Shown here in pieces: positions 1-6,473 of a stretch of DNA of 8,394 nt; the stretch's first letter is position 1, and every line of letters begins with the position of its first letter. Position numbers and translations under genes: made by a program. The notes under the pieces were generated by a model, which saw nothing but the letters and a program-made list of their open reading frames with translations, had not been told where the DNA came from and did no database searches. The stretch is from Oceanospirillales bacterium (GTDB lineage Bacteria; Pseudomonadota; Gammaproteobacteria; Xanthomonadales; SZUA-36), in contig QIKG01000300.1 in the NCBI GenBank assembly GCA_003232965.1, positions 1 to 8,394 on the forward strand. The letters are read 5' to 3'.

Positions 1-167
1 TTCAGGAACGTATTTGCCTGTTGCTTGATTTTGCTGAAACGGATCAGTCGGGCGATGTGCCAGATCCGTATTACGGTGGAGCACAGGGGTTTGAGCGCGT
101 GCTTGACCTGGTTGAGGAAGGAGCCAGAGGGTTACTGGAAGATATTCGTCAGCGTATGGAATTTTAA
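1..167 (+). CDS. Low-molecular-weight protein tyrosine phosphatase, C-terminal fragment (5' end outside window)
   Basis: The open frame runs from position 3 to a TAA at 165-167 and encodes 54 residues ending in QRMEF. The segment DVPDPYYGGAQGFERVLDLV is the typical C-terminal part of low-molecular-weight phosphotyrosine phosphatases. In that family the Asp of the DPYYG motif is the general acid, and the following helix (VLDLVEEGARGLL) closes the domain. The catalytic CX5R loop would lie upstream of the window. In bacteria these cytoplasmic enzymes dephosphorylate tyrosine kinases of exopolysaccharide export or other phosphoproteins; which applies here cannot be seen. The gene is convergent with the exosortase unit, and only 20 bp separate the two stop codons. 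I see no clear T-rich terminator between them. The family call is solid and the specific role is unknown. Confidence 0.88.
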   Translation, partial: QERICLLLDFAETDQSGDVPDPYYGGAQGFERVLDLVEEGARGLLEDIRQRMEF

Positions 168-187
168 GGGAACTCCGAATATATGAC

Positions 188-832
188 TTAGTATCTTGAT
201 AAAAAACAGCATTTAATCACGATTTTCCAAACAACTATGGTCAAGACGGCAAAAAATATAGATAAAGCCAGTCGCCCGCCACTGTTCATTAACAGCATAC
301 CTTGAACCAATAGTGATGAAGAGAGTCGGCTTGGATCATAATTAACGAGGATCAAGTCCTCCAAGGATCCGGCTAATACCAGAGGTATATCAATTAATTC
401 AATCAGAACCAGCACTGGTATCGCCAATAATATCAAAATACTGCGACCCTGCCATGTTCTAACAGGCCACAAAAATATCGCTGTAAACAAAACGATTGCG
501 TGCTGCAACGCATTACCTAGCAAAGTAGAGCTTAGGATCGGAACACCATTTTGAATAGACTGCCCGCCTAACCGTCTGGAAGCTGCTGTCCGGACATAAA
601 TCTTGACAACACGCTCGCCGTTTTCTTGTTCGATCCTTAACGACTGGATCTTGAAATATGGTGTTAATGTCTCGAACGACCATTGATAGACAGGTAATAG
701 TATCTCTCCATACTGGTTTCCCCATAGCCAAGCGGAAACGTTCAAACAAATGAACACCAGGAGAGTGGTGGTCAGATGGGTGCGGAATCGTTTTGGCTGC
801 GGATCTTCTGGTAAGGCCACTGTATCCACCAT
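188..832 (-). CDS. Exosortase H-associated multi-spanning membrane protein
   Basis: This 214-residue protein starts MVDTVALPEDPQPK. It has a short basic N-terminal tail, then a hydrophobic segment at about residues 21-38. A polar stretch at about 40-105 follows, probably exported and containing the motif SRRLGGQSIQNG. Further hydrophobic segments lie at about 107-123, 131-157 and 186-206. I see no exosortase Cys/Arg/His motifs, so it is not a second sortase. Its start codon lies inside the 3' end of xrtH (61-nt overlap in another frame), so the two are almost certainly co-transcribed and translationally coupled. Small membrane proteins beside xrtH are known as exosortase H-associated membrane proteins, and position, size and topology fit that description. 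Its molecular role is not established. ATG at 832 is taken as the start; a GTG at 820 is an alternative. Confidence 0.72.
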   Translation of the reverse strand: MVDTVALPEDPQPKRFRTHLTTTLLVFICLNVSAWLWGNQYGEILLPVYQWSFETLTPYFKIQSLRIEQENGERVVKIYVRTAASRRLGGQSIQNGVPILSSTLLGNALQHAIVLFTAIFLWPVRTWQGRSILILLAIPVLVLIELIDIPLVLAGSLEDLILVNYDPSRLSSSLLVQGMLLMNSGGRLALSIFFAVLTIVVWKIVIKCCFLSRY

Positions 833-1311
833 AGATAGAATAAACAGCCTATAGCAATAATCAGCGTAGGGGCAATATATCCATGCAAAGATGCAAACAA
901 CTCACGATCATGGCGTAGTGCGAAATAGAGCGCCACAATACGTGCCTGGTTTGCTATGTAGATAATAATAATGCCAAGTGCTAAGCCTGCCAGCGTATGT
1001 CGCCATGAACTTCTAAACGACAAAATTGCCGCAATGATTAAAAATATGGATTCCGTACCTTCACACCCATTAAGCACCGATAGTTTTACTCGTGGAGATA
1101 CCAACTGATATCCCTGTGCGCTTACTTGTTCATCGGGCTGCAGCAAATTAATAATAATAGCGCTCGGACGGACGGTAACGATGTCGATAAGCACCTTCTC
1201 GACTACTGTACCCGATGCTTTCTGGTAAATCCAATGCAATGCAAAGAATACAATTGCGAACAACACAATCAATTGTAACAGTGAGCGGCGGCGGTACTGG
1301 GTTATGTCCAT
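772..1311 (-). CDS. xrtH: Exosortase H (XrtH), IPTLxxWG-CTERM protein-sorting transpeptidase/protease
   Basis: This 179-residue integral membrane protein belongs to the exosortase/archaeosortase family. The catalytic residues are visible: Cys83 in NGCEGTES, Arg124 in NQARIVALYF, and His143 in the HDRELFASLHG segment. Hydrophobic segments lie at about residues 11-27, 86-98, 105-121 and 146-164. Exosortases act in the inner membrane on proteins with a C-terminal signal, hydrophobic helix and basic tail, cutting near the signal to release or transfer the protein. Assignment to the H type rests on the compact length and on the IPTLPQWG-tailed protein encoded at 6372-6473 in the same locus. ATG at 1311 is preferred over the upstream ATG at 1386. 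It gives the usual short N-terminus before the first membrane helix, with a weak GGTGG about 10 nt upstream. The 3' end overlaps the membrane partner gene by 61 nt. Confidence 0.9.
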   Translation of the reverse strand: MDITQYRRRSLLQLIVLFAIVFFALHWIYQKASGTVVEKVLIDIVTVRPSAIIINLLQPDEQVSAQGYQLVSPRVKLSVLNGCEGTESIFLIIAAILSFRSSWRHTLAGLALGIIIIYIANQARIVALYFALRHDRELFASLHGYIAPTLIIAIGCLFYLWWIQWPYQKIRSQNDSAPI

Positions 1312-1419
1312 GTTTCTATATCCACCATACTTTCGTTTTATATAACTGTGAGTAATCAGTTTTTCGATGTATAAATACCACACCACATATGCAAGTCTAC
1401 TAAATTGAATTTACATAAA

Positions 1420-1457
1420 GATGACGACGGTGCTGCGCATACGCAGCATGAGTCATC
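1420..1457. promoter_or_regulatory. Nested inverted repeat in the xrtH / S8 protease divergent spacer
   Basis: A perfect 7-bp inverted repeat, TGCTGCG (1431-1437) and CGCAGCA (1442-1448), flanks a 4-nt loop. An outer pair, GATGA (1420-1424) and TCATC (1453-1457), is also inverted around it. It sits in the 241-bp spacer between the divergent starts of xrtH (1311) and the protease gene (1553). No T-tract follows on either strand, so an intrinsic terminator is unlikely. An operator or a 5' UTR hairpin is possible. The symmetry is seen directly; the function is inferred. Confidence 0.4.
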
Positions 1458-1540
1458 ATCCAGTAATGATTAATAGTTATTCTTGATGAAGACAGCCTTG
1501 AGTTAATGGCTTTAGGGACGCGTTGAAAATAATGGCAATC

Positions 1541-1544
1541 GAGG
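1541..1544 (+). promoter_or_regulatory. Ribosome binding site deciding the S8 protease start
   Basis: GAGG lies 8 nt before ATG 1553. That start places the basic residues Arg and Lys directly before the hydrophobic core of a signal peptide. The upstream in-frame TTG (1523) and ATG (1532) would add an acidic, non-signal N-terminus (AIEDDA). Confidence 0.6.
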
Positions 1545-1552
1545 ATGATGCA

Positions 1553-2849
1553 ATGTACCTTTCCAGATTAACCAAAACAGTTATAGCACTATCATTATGC
1601 CTTGTCGGAAGCTCGAGCGCCGCATCCGGGCCACTACAAGAAAACCCATCAGCTGTATCAGTAACCCCTGTTGGTAAAGGTATCACAATAGCCAGAGAAA
1701 AAGGGGTGTCTCAGGCGATGTTAGATGGACTTCTACTGGGAAAGCCGCAGTCGCTGATTGTCGAGTTTGATGCTAAAGCAGTTGAGATGGCGGCAAAAAA
1801 ACAGCAGGTGGCACGTGGATTGAATCAGGAAGACAAACAGATCGTTGAATTCAAGGCGACCCAATACGCTGAAATGAAATTACGTGCACTTTCGACCCTA
1901 ACCCGAACGGAATATGAAACACTAAGTGACTACAGCCACCTTCCGATGGCGTATATTCAGTTTAATACTGAGCGAGCACTTAATGATTTGGTAGGAAGAC
2001 CAGAGGTCAAACGTGTTTATGAAGATCGCACGTTGAAACTAAACCTGGCGCAATCATTACCCTTGGTGAATCAACCGAGCGCTGCTGCCATTGGACAAAC
2101 GGGGCAGGGTGCAACGGTAGCTGTCCTCGACACAGGGGTGGATTTTACAAACCCAGTATTTGGTGGCTGCACTTCGCCTGGGGTTCCGGCCGGGTGTAAG
2201 GTGATCTTTTCAAATAACGGATCTTCTGATGGATCAGGCCATGGTACTTCAATGGCTGGAATCATTGTAAGTATCGCGCCAAATGCAAAAATTGCCAGTT
2301 ATGATGTTTTTTCTGGATCATCAACGACCACTGATTCCGCTGTCATCAATGGCATCAATTGGGCCATTACAAATAAAAGTTTCTACGATATCCGTGCTAT
2401 AAATATGAGCTTAGGTCGTAGTGTAGGCGGCAGTTTCGGCTGTGATGTGTACTTAACGCCAGGAATGAATGCTCGAGCAGCTGGTATTTTACCTATTGCA
2501 GCAGCTGGGAACAATGGGCTGGCAGACCAAATAGACTGTCCGGCACACAATAGTCAGATACTCGGTGTTGGAGCAGTTTATGACGCGAATGTTGGCGCCA
2601 AGACCTATACCGGGATTTGTAGTGATGCTTCTACCCAGGCAGATCAGATTACGTGCTTTTCTAACAGCTGGTGGAACATGGATTTATTGGCACCAGGAGC
2701 TGTTATTAATGTTGCTGGAAGTAGTGGTAGCGGAACGTCTCAGGCAACTGCCATGGCTTCTGGAGCTGCTGTAATAGTATCTAATTTGCTACCAGCACCG
2801 TCCGTTTATGGCGCGCTACCCGGAGATTCATGGGTAGATGTACTTGAAC
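1553..2849 (+). pseudogene. Secreted S8 (subtilisin-like) serine protease, 5' part, interrupted by an insertion sequence
   Basis: The 432 host-encoded residues begin with a signal peptide (MYLSRLTKTVIALSLCLVGSSSA, written as two parts: basic MYLSRLTK and a hydrophobic core ending SSA). A propeptide-like region follows at about 60-165, then the peptidase S8 domain from about 175. Catalytic residues are Asp193 (AVLDTGVDF), His230 (GSGHGTSMAGI) and Ser396 (GSGTSQATAMASG). The oxyanion Asn320 lies in AAAGNNG. Translation now runs past the insertion point into the mobile element and stops at 2984-2986. That adds 45 foreign residues and gives a 477-residue product. The true continuation is at 5056-6473. 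Excising the element and one copy of the 10-bp repeat joins the frames exactly, giving a 904-residue protease. The triad is intact, but the last S8 strand (ITITDARNNFSFPRLNL) and all sorting domains are lost. Whether the truncated form folds is unknown. Confidence 0.9.
2840..2849. repeat. Target site duplication, left copy
   Basis: GTACTTGAAC is repeated in the same orientation at 5046-5055, immediately outside the other end of the insertion sequence. Because the repeat is partly symmetric to itself, the true duplication could be 8-10 bp. Ten is the longest exact match. Confidence 0.85.
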
Positions 2850-2869
2850 TCAAGAGTCCCGAATTCTTA
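2850..2869 (+). repeat. Left terminal inverted repeat of the insertion sequence
   Basis: The sequence begins TCAAGAGTCCCGA and matches the reverse complement of 5026-5045 at 16 of 20 positions. The TAA stop codon of the transposase (2867-2869 on the minus strand) lies inside this repeat. Confidence 0.82.
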
Positions 2870-4270
2870 CCCGGACGCGATGCGGAAGACGTCCATTCTA
2901 TCAAGGTCTTGTCTTTGAGCAATGAATTTCGCAAAGTTATGGCTGTGAGCGTTAGCCAAGAGAAATTCAGGGAAGGAATGACGTAGTGCCATAGAGACAA
3001 CGAGTTCGGAAGGCGCAATACCCGGGCGAATGGTTCGCAGCCAGGATCCGAAGGAACGCCAAACCTGCTTTGGGAAGCAGGACGCCAGGTAATGAAGCAG
3101 GCCCTGTGAGACGATACCGGCATGCACAAAGACCTGATAAGCCCTGATCTTGCGTTTAACGGCCTGTCGATAGTCTTCTGATTCCCTATGAAGATACTGA
3201 TTGCCGTTGCGCCGCTTCAGGGGCGTCATATCCCTCATCCAGAAGTGATAGGAGAAAGAGCCGATGACGTGCACAGCCTGCTTAAACGCATGTTCGATTT
3301 TGAACCGTAGCCCATAGAGGCGAATAATCTCAATGGGTTCCAGCGACGTATCCGTGGACATCAAAATGCAGCGCCCCCGGGTTGGATGAATGACCATCAC
3401 AAAACGAACCAGACGGCCCGCAGGCCGCCACAATAGATCACACACCCGGTACTGAAGCGTGACCTGATCCTCTCCATAGACCGGACTTGCAGCGCGGGTC
3501 ATAGCCTGTGGGTCATTAAAGAGTGAGTGGAGCGCGATCTTTTCCCCATAGGTTCGAGGTCTCCCTCGGGTCTTCCTGCCGCTTTTTGGGATAGCGGGTT
3601 GATAGGCAACCGCGTTGGATCTGGCACGGGTAATCAGGTGGTTATTGTCGGATAAGCCCTTAATGATTTTTCCGCTGGCATAGTAGGCATCTGCAACAAA
3701 ATAATAGGGTTCATCAATAGCAACGATCATCAGCAGGCTGATCATTTTATCCAGCAAGGTGCGTTTGCATCGATTCGAGAATACCAGTCCTTCGTGAAGC
3801 CGTATCGCCAGCGGCACAGCAAAGACACTCTTCCCGGCCTGGGTGAGAATGGAGACGGCCTGAAAGGAGTGACCCATGATATATTCCGCTTTGGTATTGG
3901 ATTCCGATTCCTGGTGAAGTAACTTAACGGCGGGCATCTTTTTACCTTGTTTGGCTACTTTGATCCCATCGCCGACTAACACCAGGCGACCATTAACCCT
4001 CAGTACACCGGGAAACAGCTTAAGCACCGCCCGTACCCACAGCACCGTCATGGTATCCAGCTTGATACCCGTGCTGTGGACGTTATCGAGCAGATTGTCA
4101 TAAAACCTCCCATGTAATCCCAGTGCACGCACGATGCTGGTGACACCCAGCAAATCCGGGCGAATCGTCAGGCCTGCCACAACAGCTGAAAACCATAAAA
4201 ACGTCCGTAAGTGCGTACAGCCGGGTCGAAGTAGCCAGAGTGCTTCCCACCAGGATAGCCAGAGTTGCAT
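2867..4270 (-). CDS. DDE transposase, IS4-like
   Basis: This 467-residue transposase has candidate catalytic residues Asp101 (LVGDGIKVAKQG), Asp194 (YFVADAYYASG) and Glu326 (YGLRFKIEHAFKQ). The last is embedded in the YxxRxxxE signature of IS4-related elements. The block KMPAVKLLHQES after the first Asp and the basic stretch KSGRKTRGRPRT are further family-like features. It catalyses cut-and-paste or related movement by binding the terminal repeats and cutting the strands at the ends. ATG 4270 is chosen because GGGGA lies 7 nt upstream and a promoter-like palindrome precedes it. A longer open frame to 4432 would run through that palindrome and into the divergent gene. The reading frame is intact, so the element may still be mobile. 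Its stop codon lies in the left terminal repeat, which is economical and common in such elements. Confidence 0.9.
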   Translation of the reverse strand: MQLWLSWWEALWLLRPGCTHLRTFLWFSAVVAGLTIRPDLLGVTSIVRALGLHGRFYDNLLDNVHSTGIKLDTMTVLWVRAVLKLFPGVLRVNGRLVLVGDGIKVAKQGKKMPAVKLLHQESESNTKAEYIMGHSFQAVSILTQAGKSVFAVPLAIRLHEGLVFSNRCKRTLLDKMISLLMIVAIDEPYYFVADAYYASGKIIKGLSDNNHLITRARSNAVAYQPAIPKSGRKTRGRPRTYGEKIALHSLFNDPQAMTRAASPVYGEDQVTLQYRVCDLLWRPAGRLVRFVMVIHPTRGRCILMSTDTSLEPIEIIRLYGLRFKIEHAFKQAVHVIGSFSYHFWMRDMTPLKRRNGNQYLHRESEDYRQAVKRKIRAYQVFVHAGIVSQGLLHYLASCFPKQVWRSFGSWLRTIRPGIAPSELVVSMALRHSFPEFLLANAHSHNFAKFIAQRQDLDRMDVFRIASG

Positions 4271-4277
4271 GAGATTT

Positions 4278-4282
4278 TCCCC
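4278..4282 (-). promoter_or_regulatory. Ribosome binding site of the transposase gene
   Basis: GGGGA on the minus strand lies 7 nt before ATG 4270. It supports that start over the in-frame ATG at 4432. Confidence 0.6.
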
Positions 4283-4290
4283 GTTATTAT

Positions 4291-4319
4291 TTGACAAATA
4301 AGTATAGCATATATATGCT
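4291..4319 (+). promoter_or_regulatory. Sigma-70-like promoter for the DUF6788-like passenger gene
   Basis: A consensus -35 TTGACA (4291-4296) is followed by a 17-nt spacer and a -10 TATGCT (4314-4319). The expected transcript start is near 4326, which coincides with the ATG of the passenger gene. On the opposite strand, the mirror -10 (4306-4311) has only a poor -35 at the same distance (TTTTGT). The passenger direction thus looks stronger than the transposase direction. Confidence 0.55.
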
Positions 4320-4327
4320 ATACTTAT
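4298..4327. repeat. Perfect 30-bp AT-rich palindrome between divergent genes of the insertion sequence
   Basis: Every base pairs across a centre between 4312 and 4313, with half-site ATAAGTATAGCATAT. It covers the -10 regions in both directions and the first two bases of the passenger start codon. A dimeric protein could bind it and control both genes, or it could form a cruciform. The symmetry is observed; binding is inferred. Confidence 0.75.
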
Positions 4328-4634
4328 GACAAAAATCAGACTCAAACAGATAGAAAAACGCATTGAACGAATCAAGTCGGAACTGGCGAAGATTGAGGCG
4401 ATGCGTCCAGGCTCACTGACCCGGCAATACAAAAATCCACAGCAACAGACAGGCGCGTACTATCAACTCAGTTATACGCTTGATATGAGAAGTCGGACTG
4501 AGTATATTCGCAAAGGTTGTATCAGCGATGTTCGCCGTCAGATTAAGCAGTACAAGCGTCACAAGCAGCTCAACGCCGAATGGGTATCGCTCAGCATTGA
4601 GCACTCAAAGCTTGCGATGAAACTCAAGCACTGA
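4326..4634 (+). CDS. DUF6788-like small helical protein carried by the insertion sequence
   Basis: This 102-residue, strongly basic protein has no signal peptide or membrane segment. Residues 1-26 form a charged, probably coiled-coil helix (KIRLKQIEKRIERIKSELAK). The remainder begins with MRPGSLTRQY, then GAYYQLSYTLDMRSRTEYI and a second helical part ending in EWVSLSIEHSKLAMKL. I recognise this pattern as the DUF6788 type found near transposases. No biochemical function is known to me. It is transcribed away from the transposase, with the palindromic promoter directly upstream. No ribosome binding site precedes the ATG at 4326, and the promoter predicts a transcript starting at or next to it. 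Leaderless translation is therefore likely. A regulatory or accessory role in transposition is a guess based only on position and basic, helical character. Confidence 0.72.
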   Translation: MTKIRLKQIEKRIERIKSELAKIEAMRPGSLTRQYKNPQQQTGAYYQLSYTLDMRSRTEYIRKGCISDVRRQIKQYKRHKQLNAEWVSLSIEHSKLAMKLKH

Positions 4635-4724
4635 CAGTCGTCATTGAAACAGCCGCTACTCCAAAAGGAATCTGCGGTTAGATGCCGCCACTACAGACGA
4701 TCAGTCAGAGAGTGCGAAAAACGA

Positions 4725-4978
4725 ATGGCCAGGTTAGGCAGCAAGAAAAATCCGTTAATCTTGCGGGTGTCTGATGAATCGGAAATTGAACGCATTGCCG
4801 GGATTTGTGATGAAAATGACTGGTGGGATTTGAGCCGAATGAAGAAGAGGATCTGTCCGATCTGGAAAGGAAACTTAATCCTCCCACCTGTAATGAAGGG
4901 GTGAAGATCGGCAGAAATACACCTTGTCCTTGCGGTAGCGGGAAAAAGTTCAAGAAATGTTGCGGGGTCAATGCCTAG
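4725..4978 (+). pseudogene. SEC-C metal-binding motif protein, frameshifted
   Basis: The N-terminal part (MARLGSKKNPLILRVSDESE...CDENDWWD, given as two pieces) is read in one frame up to about 4829. The continuation EPNEEEDLSDLERKLNPP and the C-terminal motif CPCGSGKKFKKCC lie in the next frame and end at TAG 4976-4978. Both parts match small SEC-C proteins of about 85-90 residues. The four-Cys tail is a zinc-binding motif also present at the SecA C-terminus. A loss of one base (or 3n+1 bases) at about 4829-4831 explains the break. As written, the first frame stops at 4902-4904 and lacks the zinc motif. The gene lies inside the insertion sequence, near its right end. A sequencing error in the short T run is an alternative explanation for the break. 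Its function as a passenger is unknown. Confidence 0.8.
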
Positions 4979-5025
4979 CCCGAAATCCGGCCTTACCAGT
5001 CGCCCCAACGATTAACGAATACCCC

Positions 5026-5045
5026 TTAGAACTCGGGACTCTCAA
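5026..5045 (-). repeat. Right terminal inverted repeat of the insertion sequence
   Basis: On the minus strand it reads TTGAGAGTCCCGA at the outer end, matching the left repeat at 2850-2869 at 16 of 20 positions. It lies 47 bp beyond the SEC-C stop codon, so that gene is inside the element. Confidence 0.82.
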
Positions 5046-5055
5046 GTACTTGAAC
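5046..5055. repeat. Target site duplication, right copy
   Basis: GTACTTGAAC is identical to 2840-2849 and directly abuts the right terminal repeat. Confidence 0.85.
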
Positions 5056-6473
5056 GTCGCTTTACTAAATCATCGATCACGATCACCGATGCAAGAAATA
5101 ATTTTAGTTTCCCTCGTTTGAACCTTTCAGATGCAATCCATCCTTTCGGGGAAAAGTTTAGTGCTGCGAACAATTATTTTTTTATAGGAATTGGTGGACA
5201 ACCATTCAATAACATTAATGCGATAAAAGAGACGGGGGAACCGAATCACGCAGGTAATGCTGGCGGGCACTCATTATGGTTCAAATTTACAGACGGTACC
5301 GATGCTGGACTGGTTACAGTAGATACTCAGGGTAGTTCAATTGATACACTCCTTGCCATCTATACGGGAACTGCTGTGAACGCGTTGACACTGGTTGCAT
5401 CCAATGATGATGATGGGACTCCTAATGGGGCTAGCAGTCTGACTTTTGATTTTCAGCTGGGCCAAACATATTACATAGCTATTGACGGGAAAAATGGCGC
5501 CAGCGGCTTGGTGTTGGCTAACACGAAGTTTGCCCCACCGCTTAATGATGATTTTATCAATGCTGAGATAGTGTCAGGCAGCACTGGATCAATCTCGCCA
5601 CCGTCTTCATCAAATAATCTCAGAGCCACTTCGGAACCAGGCGAACCCCTGCATGCCGGACAGGTAGGTAATGGCTCAGTGTGGTTTGAATGGACTGCAC
5701 CCCAATCAGGTCAGGTTATTTTGAATACGGCTGGCAGTGGGTTTGACACACTTCTGGGCATCTACCAAGGGAATAGCGTAACGGCGCTTTCAGAAATAGC
5801 ATCGAATGATGATGATGATGGGTCGATTCAGGGAACCAGCCAAGTTGTATTTTGGGCAACGGCTGGAAATACCTACAAGGTTGCAGTGGATTCGAAAAAT
5901 AATGGATTGCCTGCAGGAAACGGTGGTGTGATTCAGTTAAGCTGGTCAACTAATCCCAATCCTCGTTCAGATTTGGCAGTTACCTCAGTCACATCATCAC
6001 CGAACCCACCCTGGTTAGGTGGCACAGTTCTATACACTGCAACCGTAACTAATAATGGACCAGATTTTGCGCTAGGTCTTGCAGTTACCCTCGCTTTTGA
6101 TACAAACGCCTACGCTTTCAATTTATCTACTCAGGGGAATTGTTCCGTGAGTGGAAATATCGTAACTTGCCTGCCTTCTGGGATCTTGGGCTTGGGAGAC
6201 AATCGCACAATCAGTGTAGTATTCGATGTTAAGTCTACCTCACCGCTTTCCACCAACATATCAATCAGCACCAACTCAGAAACACTTGATGCAAATATGA
6301 CTGACAACACTGTCGTGCTTACAAATCAACCTATTCTGAAAGATCCACCCATTGACCGACTTGATAATGATATTCCAACATTACCCCAGTGGGGTATGAT
6401 ATTTTTTGCGGCGCTACTACTACTTATCGGGTCAAAGTACTCTGGAGATAAGGGAAATTCCAGAGCATGCTGA
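5056..6473 (+). pseudogene. Secreted S8 protease, 3' part: end of catalytic domain, repeat domains and IPTL-CTERM tail
   Basis: This is the continuation of the protease gene after the insertion, residues 433-904 of the reconstructed protein. ITITDARNNFSFPRLNLSDA is the usual end of an S8 domain. Two homologous beta-sandwich repeats resembling pre-peptidase C-terminal domains follow, at about 478-588 and 596-728. They share GEPxHAG, a Trp-Phe strand, DTLLxIYxG and an acidic SNDDD(D)G loop that could bind calcium. A DUF11/CARDB-like domain (DLAVTSVTSSPNPPWLGGT) spans about 736-861. The tail IPTLPQWG plus hydrophobic helix and charged end is at 872-904. No in-frame ATG or ribosome binding site opens this part. 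The TTG at 5118 could only give a cytoplasmic fragment without a signal peptide, so it is treated as the dead half of a split gene. No other inactivating change is visible, so disruption looks recent. Confidence 0.9.
6372..6470 (+). other. IPTLxxWG-CTERM sorting signal
   Basis: The encoded motif IPTLPQWG is followed by a hydrophobic helix (MIFFAALLLLIG) and a short charged tail ending NSRAC. This three-part layout is the recognised substrate signal of exosortase H. It is the only such signal in the window and lies about 5 kb from xrtH. Confidence 0.93.

Larger units (their letters stand above)
2850..5045. mobile_element. Insertion sequence with DDE transposase and two passenger genes
   Basis: This element of about 2.2 kb is delimited by imperfect 20-bp terminal inverted repeats that match at 16 of 20 positions around a shared GAGTCCCGA core. 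A 10-bp direct repeat of host sequence lies outside both ends. It contains a 467-codon transposase on the minus strand, a divergent DUF6788-like gene, and a frameshifted SEC-C motif gene near the right end. The host frame is continuous when the element and one duplication are removed, which proves insertion into a single ancestral gene. The transposase has a D-D-E arrangement with a YxxRxxxE signature like IS4-related families. I cannot assign a named family without database comparison. Carriage of two extra genes is unusual for a simple insertion sequence. Confidence 0.88.

Noticed and set aside
1508..1522. A GG-N10-GC spacing like a sigma-54 (-24/-12) promoter upstream of the protease start.
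   Set aside because: Only the two dinucleotides match. The TT before GC and the CACG after GG are missing, and such spacing is common by chance.
4271..4432. A longer transposase start at 4432, adding 54 residues including a hydrophobic segment.
   Set aside because: It would be translated through the palindromic promoter and overlap the divergent gene. ATG 4270 has a good ribosome binding site and gives a normal transposase N-terminus.
5118..6473. The 3' part of the protease read as an independent gene from TTG 5118.
   Set aside because: No ribosome binding site and no signal peptide, although the product carries an export-dependent sorting tail. The frame continues upstream to the target duplication and joins the protease exactly.
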